Shown here one piece after another: positions 56,601 to 64,000 of a stretch of 64,000 nucleotides of DNA (position 1 is the first letter of the stretch; every line of letters begins with the position of its first letter). The notes beneath the pieces are model-generated. The model was not told the origin of the DNA. It saw only the letters and a program-made list of their open reading frames with translations, and ran no database searches. Source of the DNA: Poronia punctata (lineage: Eukaryota > Ascomycota > Sordariomycetes > Xylariales > Xylariaceae). The translations under genes were made by a program, and so were the position numbers. The stretch spans positions 618,213 to 682,212 of the forward strand of contig MU401455.1 of NCBI GenBank assembly GCA_022579005.1, in the 5' to 3' direction.

Positions 56601-59600
56601 TAAAACTATAATTAAAATTTAAATTGTTTATAAATTTAAATAAAGCATAATACTTTAAGCTTTATAGCATAATATTATTGTTTTGCTTTTATAAGCACTT
56701 TATTAAAGTATATAATAGGCTATATATTGTTTGTTAATATTAAGCTTTTTTTTTATAGTTTTTTTAAGTAGAAAACTATTACGCTGTAGCTTTTTTTAGC
56801 TAAAGCATTAATTTTTAAAAATACTTGTTTATTATGGTTTTAGTAAATTAAATAGTTTAATTTATATAGGTTATTTTATATAATTTAAAAGCTTTTTACT
56901 TTTTAGCTTATTAGTTTAAAAGATTGTTTAAAAGTTTATTTTTTTTTATTTATTGCGGTTTTTTTTAAGATTTTTTTTTATGCGTTTTTTTGCTATTATT
57001 TTTGTTTTTTATTTTTGTAAAAGTTTAATTTTTTATTAGAACTAGGAAATATATTTTTTAAGCTATATTATTATTTTAATATAAGTTTTTAAATTACTTA
57101 AAGTTTATAGCATTTTAATTTTTTATATAGCTTTTATGTAATATTTAGTTATAGCTATGCTTAATTTATTAATTTATAGTTTTAATAGTTTAATAGTTAA
57201 ATAGCTATAAAATAATTTAGTTAGTAATAATATAAAACTAATATTTTAAAACAATTAAAGTATAGCTTTAAAGTATATATAATATTTTTTTGCTATATTG
57301 CTAAAAATAACAATATTGTTTATATATGCTTAATAGTATTTATAATAATTTTACAATCTTTAGTTTATAAATCTTTGTTTATATGCTAAATTGTTTTTAA
57401 ATTTTATAAAAGCAATACTAAAAACTTTTAATTTTTTTAGTAATATAACTATTATTTTGTTTTTATAATAAAAATATATTAGTAACTAATAAAAAAATAA
57501 AGTAGCGTTTAGTACTATTATAAACTTTTTGTTTTTAAAATTAAATATAATATTTTTTAAGCTAATATTAAGTAAATATTTAATATTATAATATTGTTTA
57601 AAAAGTAAAAGTTTATTACTACTTATTTTTTATGCTTACTTTTAATAATTTTTTATATAATAAATATTAAATAGCTAAATAAGCTTAGCTTATATATTTA
57701 ATAAAGCTTTTTTTGTTTATAAAGGTTATTAAAAGTAGTGTTTAATATTTTTTAATTTTTAATGCTAAGTTTATATAGCTTAGTTTATTTTTGCTAGTAT
57801 TGCTATTTTTAAATAAGATTAATACAAAGTTTTTTATTTTTTAGCATAGGAATAATACCTTTATTATGCTATATATTATATATTTTAAGTATTTTTTTTA
57901 GTTTTGTAGCTATTATTATATTTTTTTATAAAATATATACGCTATTTTTTAATAAAATAAATAGTATATATTTAACTTTAGTAGGTCTTGTTTTTATATT
58001 TAGTATTTTTTATAGTTATAAAGGCAATTTATAGTTATTAAATAATAAAGTAGCTTATGCTTATTTAATATTTTTTATTTTTGTTTAAAAAAAGTAAAGT
58101 AAATTATTTAATAAGTTAAACTTTTTTTTTGCTGTTTTGTATTTAATTATAGCAATATATACTTAAAAACTAGTTTAATAAATTAGTTTTATTTTATTAA
58201 TATTAAAATTTTTAATAAATCTAATACGCAGTTTTCTTTATAAATAAATTAGCTTATTTATATTATTTATATATATAATGTATTTTAGTAATTTGTAGTT
58301 AAGTATTGTATTTATTAATTACTTTTTTAATATTATAAAAATATATTATCTTTTTAGCTAAAATAATAGTTTATAAAAAGGTTTGTATATATAACTAGTA
58401 TAGGTAATATAGTAAAAGACAGTATTATAGTATTTGTTTATATAACAACTTTTTTTCAAATAAGGTTATATTTATAATAAATATTAATAAGTACTGCTGT
58501 GTTAGCTGCAAATTTAAAATATAGCTAACGTTATAGTATATTTAGTATAATAATATATTTATTAAACTATAATGTTTTAAGTAAAAAACGTAGTTTAAAG
58601 TTATAATAAAGCTATGTTATTATTTTTATATATATTTTTATATTAAACCTGGTTTATAACAAAATTAGGAAAGTTGCCTTTTTTTTTAGTTAAATTAATT
58701 TTTTTATACTTTTATAGCAAAGAGGTATAAAAACTTTATATATTTAATACTATATTTTTATTTTATTTAAAAAACGTTAACTAATTATAATATTAAATGC
58801 TTTTAAGTTAGCATATATAGTAAATATATTTTTTTAGTTAAAAAATCTTGCTATAATCTTTGTATATATATACTTTAAAAAAGCTTTTTGCTTATAAACT
58901 TATATTAGTTTTGCGTTTATATATATTATGTTTTTAAGCTATGTTTTAATATTTATTATATAGAAAACTTTACTATTTTCTAATTATTTTAAGAAAATGT
59001 TTATATTTAGCATATTTTATATTATTAGCTATTAATAGTTAAATAATAGTGTTTTTAATAAGGTTTTTACTATCTTATAGGAATTTTTTATAACGTGCTT
59101 TATATATTAGTTGCAAAATAAAAACAGTTTATAGCATTTTTTGCACATTTTTTTAAATTTAAAGGCTAAAAATAGTAGTTTAATAATTACTAGGTTAAAT
59201 AAAAAGTAAGTAGTATTATTTTAATTATTATTTACTTTTATAGTATTGTAAGTATTTTTGTTTTTATTATTTAATACTTTTTTTAAAAAAAAAATAGCTT
59301 TTTTATATAAGCTTTGTTTTTTATAATTTTTTATTATTTTAATTTTATATAATATATACTTTATTAATTTTATTGTTAAGATAACTGCGCTTATTTATAA
59401 GTTGTTTAACCTATTTATTTTAATAACAGCGCCAGTATTTATAAGTATTGCAAGGATTACTGCAACTATAACTATAAAAGCGTTAATTTTAATAGTTATT
59501 GTTTTATTTTTATTAGTATTTATTGTTTTATTTTTTAGGTTTAAAGCGTTTTTTTTTGTCTATTTAGCTATTTAGCTAATTATTGCTATAATATATGCTT

Positions 59601-61395
59601 TGTTTTTTATTATAACCTTAATTATAGCTTTTTATTTAATAATTGTTATTGTGCTATTTTTTAGCATTATAAACATAAGTAAAGGTAAGTATATATATAG
59701 CACTAAAAAGTTTTTAATTAATAAACATTTTAAGCTAGACAATTATACGTTTATATATTGTTGCTTTTTTTTTTAAATATATAAAGTAAATATTAAGTAT
59801 AATGTTTATATTTAGTTTAATAATTAGCTATTAAAGTAGTAAGTATATTATATTATAAATTTGCGTTAGCTATTAAATAAAAGTAGTTAGTTTAGCTACT
59901 TTAGCGTATTATATTATTTTAGCAGCTTATAATTAAATTAATTTGTTATTTTTAATTATTTTAGCGTTATAGTAATTTTTTTAACTATAAAAGGCTATTA
60001 AAGTATTTGCTATAAGCATTTAAAATTGTTAACGTAGTATTATTAGTGCTAAGTTGTTGTTTGCTAATATTAAAGTACGCAGTTTAAAAGAATATTTTTT
60101 TAACTACTAAGCTTATGCGTTACTATAAAGCAATTATAAAAAATTTTATTAAATTATTTTAGCTCTTGCTAGGTTTTAAAAATGTTTTTTAATACTATTT
60201 TTAAATAGTAAAACGTTTTTTTAGTATATATTTATTTTAATAATAATATAGTTACCTTGTTTAAAAAACGTTTTTATATTTAAATAAAAATAACTTATTT
60301 AGTTAATTTTCTAACTATAAAAAAAGTTATTATATTTTTTTTCTTTTTAGTTAAGTTAGTTTTGTTAATTAGCTTAATTTTATTAAAATAAACTTAGTAT
60401 TTAAGCTATTATTTTTATTATTTTAGTAACGTTATTAGTTTTTAGTGTTGCTATTTTATTTTATATTTTTAGTACTAGATCTTATGTTTTAAGCAGTTTA
60501 ATAAGTAGTGCTTTTAATAGCTTAATAAAAAGTAGGCGTAGTTTAGCTAATTTTTTTGCTAATAAAAACGTTACTATTGCGTTTATTAAATAAAAGGCTA
60601 ATGTTTATTAAGCTAGGTTTAGTGCTAATAATATAAACAAACTATTATTTAATAAGGTTTAGTTAAGGTTAAATATAAAAGGCCTTTATTTAATAAGTAT
60701 ATATTGTTTATTTAATAAAGTATTTTTATAGTTTTTAGTATATAACTATATTGCCTAGTTATATAGCTTATTTACTTTTAATTTAAAAGTTTATTTATTT
60801 ATTTACTAACTTATAAAGTATAGTAAAAAGGCTAGTGTTTAACTAGTTTATCTTATAAATAAGGCTAGTTATTATTATTAAAAATTTAGGTATTTATTTA
60901 TAATACTTTTAAAGTGTTTTATTTTTAAATTTATTTTAGCTTAGTTAATATATTAGTTATTTTTATTTTTTAAAAACTTTATAATAGCAATATATTAGTA
61001 TATTATTTATATATTGTTTATAAAAAGGTATATAATTAAATACGTTTTAAAAAACTACTTATTAAAAGTATGCCTTTTTAATAACAATAAACGCTTTTTA
61101 TTTTAAAAATAACACTTTTTATTTTTTTGCTAATATAATATATGTTTTATATTATAAATAAAAATAAAAGAAATAAAAAATAAAAACTAGAAAAAAAGGT
61201 AAAGCTTAAAAGTATAACTTCTTGTTGTTTATAATTTTTAGTTAAAAGGTTTTTTTAAAAACTTAATAATTTTTGTACTATATTGTTTAAGTTAGCTTAA
61301 TTTTAGGATTTATACGTTATAAAGATCTTATTTTCTGTTTAATAGTATATAGTTATAATGTAGCTAATTAAATAGTGTTGCTAGCTATTAAAGTA

Positions 61396-61562
61396 ATAGC
61401 ATTAAATTAGTTAGTTAAAATAAAAATAAATTAATTTAGGTTTAAAAAATAGCCGTTAATAGCTAGAGCTACTTTATAAAAATGCTTAAAAGCATAGTAA
61501 TTATATAACTATATATTAACTACCTGTAAATACTAGATCCACGTTGTAAATCTACTATATTA
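61396..61562 (+). repeat. Long dispersed/terminal repeat, copy 2 (167 bp)
   Basis: Partner of 52343-52509. It keeps C/G at five positions where copy 1 has T/A and has A/T at twelve where copy 1 keeps G/C, so both copies were mutated independently. If the pair are terminal repeats, the enclosed element would span about 9.2 kb. Confidence 0.88.
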
Positions 61563-62220
61563 TAGCTATATAAGCTGCTTTTAGCTATAATCTTTTAAAA
61601 AAACCTATTTTTAAAGTCATTTTTAACTTAGTATTAATAATTTATTAACTAGCGCGCTTATTATTTTTAATAAGCTTTTTAACGTAAGCAAGAAAAACTT
61701 TTAAAATAATTTTTTTTAATTAGCTTAGCGCTTATATGCTATAGTTTATAAATTATAAGTTACTATTGTTTTAATATTATTATATATATAAAAAACTAAT
61801 AATTTAATTTATTATTTAATTTACTAGTTAAATAATTAAATAATATTAATTATAAGCAGCTAGCTTTTAAATATTAAAGCTTTAAAGTATAAGTAATTAT
61901 TATATTTATTTTTTATTAGTAACTTATATTAAAAGCTATTATATTTTATAAAGTAATTAAAAACATTTTAAAATATTTGCTAATAAAGGCGTACTATATA
62001 CTTTTTTAAAAGCTTTTAAAAGATTACTTATATATTGTATATTTAAGCATACGCTTTATACTTTATATGCTTAATTTTATTAATTTTTATACTTTTAGCT
62101 TTATAAACTAATGCTTATAAAAGCTTAAGCTTAAAATATTTAAATTTTTTATATTATAAGTTTTTTAAAGCTTTATATACTTCAAGTAAATTAGCTAAAA
62201 AGTATTAAAGTTAATTATAT

Positions 62221-62322
62221 AAAGTAATAGTAATTAAACTTGCTATATTAAAATAAATTTTAAAAGTAATAGTAATTAAACTTGCTATATTAAAATAAAT
62301 TTTAAAAGTAATAGTAAATAAG
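62221..62322 (+). repeat. 42-bp tandem repeat, two identical copies plus a partial
   Basis: The unit beginning AAAGTAATAGTAATTAAACT is found at 62221-62262 and, unchanged, at 62263-62304. A third, partial copy starts at 62305 and diverges after about 14 bp. Confidence 0.9.
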
Positions 62323-64000
62323 CTTATATTTTAAAAAAGTTATTTTATGCTATTTCTTTAATTTTTAAATAATAACGCTTAATATAAGATTTTTAAAATA
62401 TAAAGTATAATTTAATTTATAGTACTAAACGCTTTTTTTAAGGAACTTTACCTTTAATATAATATTTATATAAAATCTTTTAACTAAAGCTATAGTTTTT
62501 AAAATTAATATACTAATATTTTTTTTACTTATACTATTTAATAGGTTTTTTATAACTTTATAACCTTTATATTAAATAAGAAAAGTAGCTAAGCTTGCTA
62601 TAATAGTATTATTAATTTTAGCAAAAGTAATAAAATTAAGTTTTAAAAGCTTAATTTTATTAATAATATAAATAGCTTTATAGTTATTAAAAATAGCATT
62701 ATTAAAAAAAAAATTATTACTAAAAGTAATATAAGCTTTAAATTTTTATAAAGTAATAAGCAAGTAATTAATAATAATATATACTAAGTTTATATTAAGC
62801 TACTTATTAAATTTATTATTTTAGCTTTTTAATTTTTTAAATTTTTAGTTTACTTTTTTAACTTTAAAACTTTTAAAATTAATTTTTTAATATTAGTAGT
62901 TTTATTATATAAGCTTATAATACTATTTAATTTTTTAGCTATATTTTTTTAGCTTAATTTTGTAAGGGTTTAAACAATAAAGTAGTTGTAAGATAATATT
63001 ACTAGCAATTCTAAGAACTAAGTATATTAAATAACTTTTGTTTAGTTAGCTAAGTAGGTAACTAAACTAGCTAAAAGGATTAAAAAAAGTATAACTAGCA
63101 AAGCCTTAGCTATTAGTTAGCATAGCTTTAGCTAATAAGTAATTTATATATAAATAGCTTAGCAAATAGGTTTTTTAGCTAGGTACTTTATTATATTGCT
63201 TTTTTTTTTAAGTTGCTAGTTTTTAGCAATTTTAGCATTTATAGGTATATTTACTAATTAGGCCTATTTTTAATTTTTTTAATTAAATTAATTTATTAGC
63301 TTTTATAAGCTATTTTTTTATTAACTTATTAGCTTATACCTAGCTTTATATATTTTTTTTTATTTATAACCTTATTTTAATATTTACTTTTTTTTTTAGC
63401 ATTATTATTTTATTAAGCTTTTTACTAAGCAATTGCTATTATACTGCTTTTAAAGCTTTTTTATTTTAAGTTTATATATTAGTATACTTTTAATACTAAT
63501 ATAAGTTAGTTATTTTTAAACTATTAAATTTTTAATTTTAATTATAATTTTGCTTAATTAAATAGTAATAAGCTAAAAATTATAATAATACTTAATAAAA
63601 AGCTTTATTAGCACTACGTTTTTAGTATATATTTAAATTTTTATATTTACTATTTTTGCTATTTTAGTAATATTAATTATGTTTTTTATAAAAAAAACTA
63701 CTAAAGTTATTATACTATATGTTTATTATTTTTTTACTTATTAGTTTACTTAAATATTTTTTTTTTTTTAAATATTTTTTACTTTAGTTAGTATAGCTTA
63801 ATAAATTATATAATATACTACTTATTTTTGCGCTAAGATAAAAAATGTTTAGTAAAACTATTAAGCTATTATTGCTAAAGCTAAAAATAAAAATAAAAAT
63901 AAAAACGTAAATATAAACGCTACTTTATTAAATAATACTTTTATTATTATAAGTTAATATATATTTTGCTTATTTAAAGCAAGCTTAGCTTTTTAGTATA

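Larger units (their letters stand above)
47426..64000. other. AT-rich, RIP-like mutated block (open to the right)
   Basis: From just past the IFI27-like stop codon to the window end the DNA is very AT-rich with stop codons in all frames; the longest listed frame (51798-51986, 62 codons) is low-complexity. The remaining C residues appear mostly as CpT or GpC, and CpG and CpA look scarce. A pair of 167-bp repeats differs only by transitions. Together this fits RIP-mutated repeats in heterochromatin, as in AT isochores or centromeric DNA of filamentous ascomycetes. No gene, tRNA or rRNA could be read. Confidence 0.85.

Noticed and set aside
47426..64000. Mitochondrial DNA insertion as the cause of the AT-rich block
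   Set aside because: No mitochondrial genes, tRNAs or long frames in the mitochondrial code were seen, and the repeat pair shows transition-only divergence.

Overview
The window is nuclear DNA of a filamentous ascomycete (Pezizomycotina). Evidence: short GT-AG introns (about 46-175 bp) with fungal branch points, a Zn2Cys6 regulator with a fungal-trans domain, a fungal-type complex I 21 kDa subunit, Csm3, Ski2, a DUF1996 secreted protein, small cysteine-rich secreted proteins, and a block mutated as by repeat-induced point mutation (RIP). The species cannot be named from the sequence. There are 19 supported or likely genes and one gene relic. Exon joins were worked out by hand from splice sites and reading frame.

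Layout. 0.1-5.1 kb: minus-strand genes for a DUF1446/DUF4387 (AtuA-like) protein, a CxxC-rich protein and an extended SDR reductase. 7-13 kb: a classical SDR, a P-loop kinase-like protein and an eight-exon Zn2Cys6 regulator, all plus strand. 13.3-15.7 kb: a complex I subunit and the fork-protection protein Csm3, divergently arranged. 16.4-36.3 kb: three small secreted proteins, each with ten cysteines in the predicted mature part, set in long intergenic DNA around Ski2, a flavin monooxygenase, a DUF1996 secreted protein and a beta-lactamase-fold hydrolase. 36.4-47.4 kb: a hydrophilic stress-type protein, a large gene-poor stretch, an EGF-domain membrane protein, a 5'-truncated DUF3176 relic and an IFI6/IFI27-like membrane protein.

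At about 47.43 kb, just past the stop codon of the IFI27-like gene, the sequence turns abruptly into AT-rich DNA with no credible ORF, and this runs to the end of the window (over 16.5 kb). It holds two direct 167-bp copies 9,053 bp apart that differ by 17 transitions, with no transversions and no indels. That is a strong RIP signature and suggests a decayed repeat element, possibly the terminal repeats of an LTR retrotransposon. A 42-bp tandem repeat with identical copies in the same block must have arisen after the mutation.

The genes form no obvious single pathway. Housekeeping genes (Ski2, Csm3, complex I) mix with accessory ones (oxidoreductases, secreted proteins, hydrolase). The most interesting items are the three prepro or secreted cysteine-rich peptides, the mutated block and its sharp boundary, the monooxygenase with an altered fingerprint, and the micro-exons in the zinc-cluster and complex I genes.
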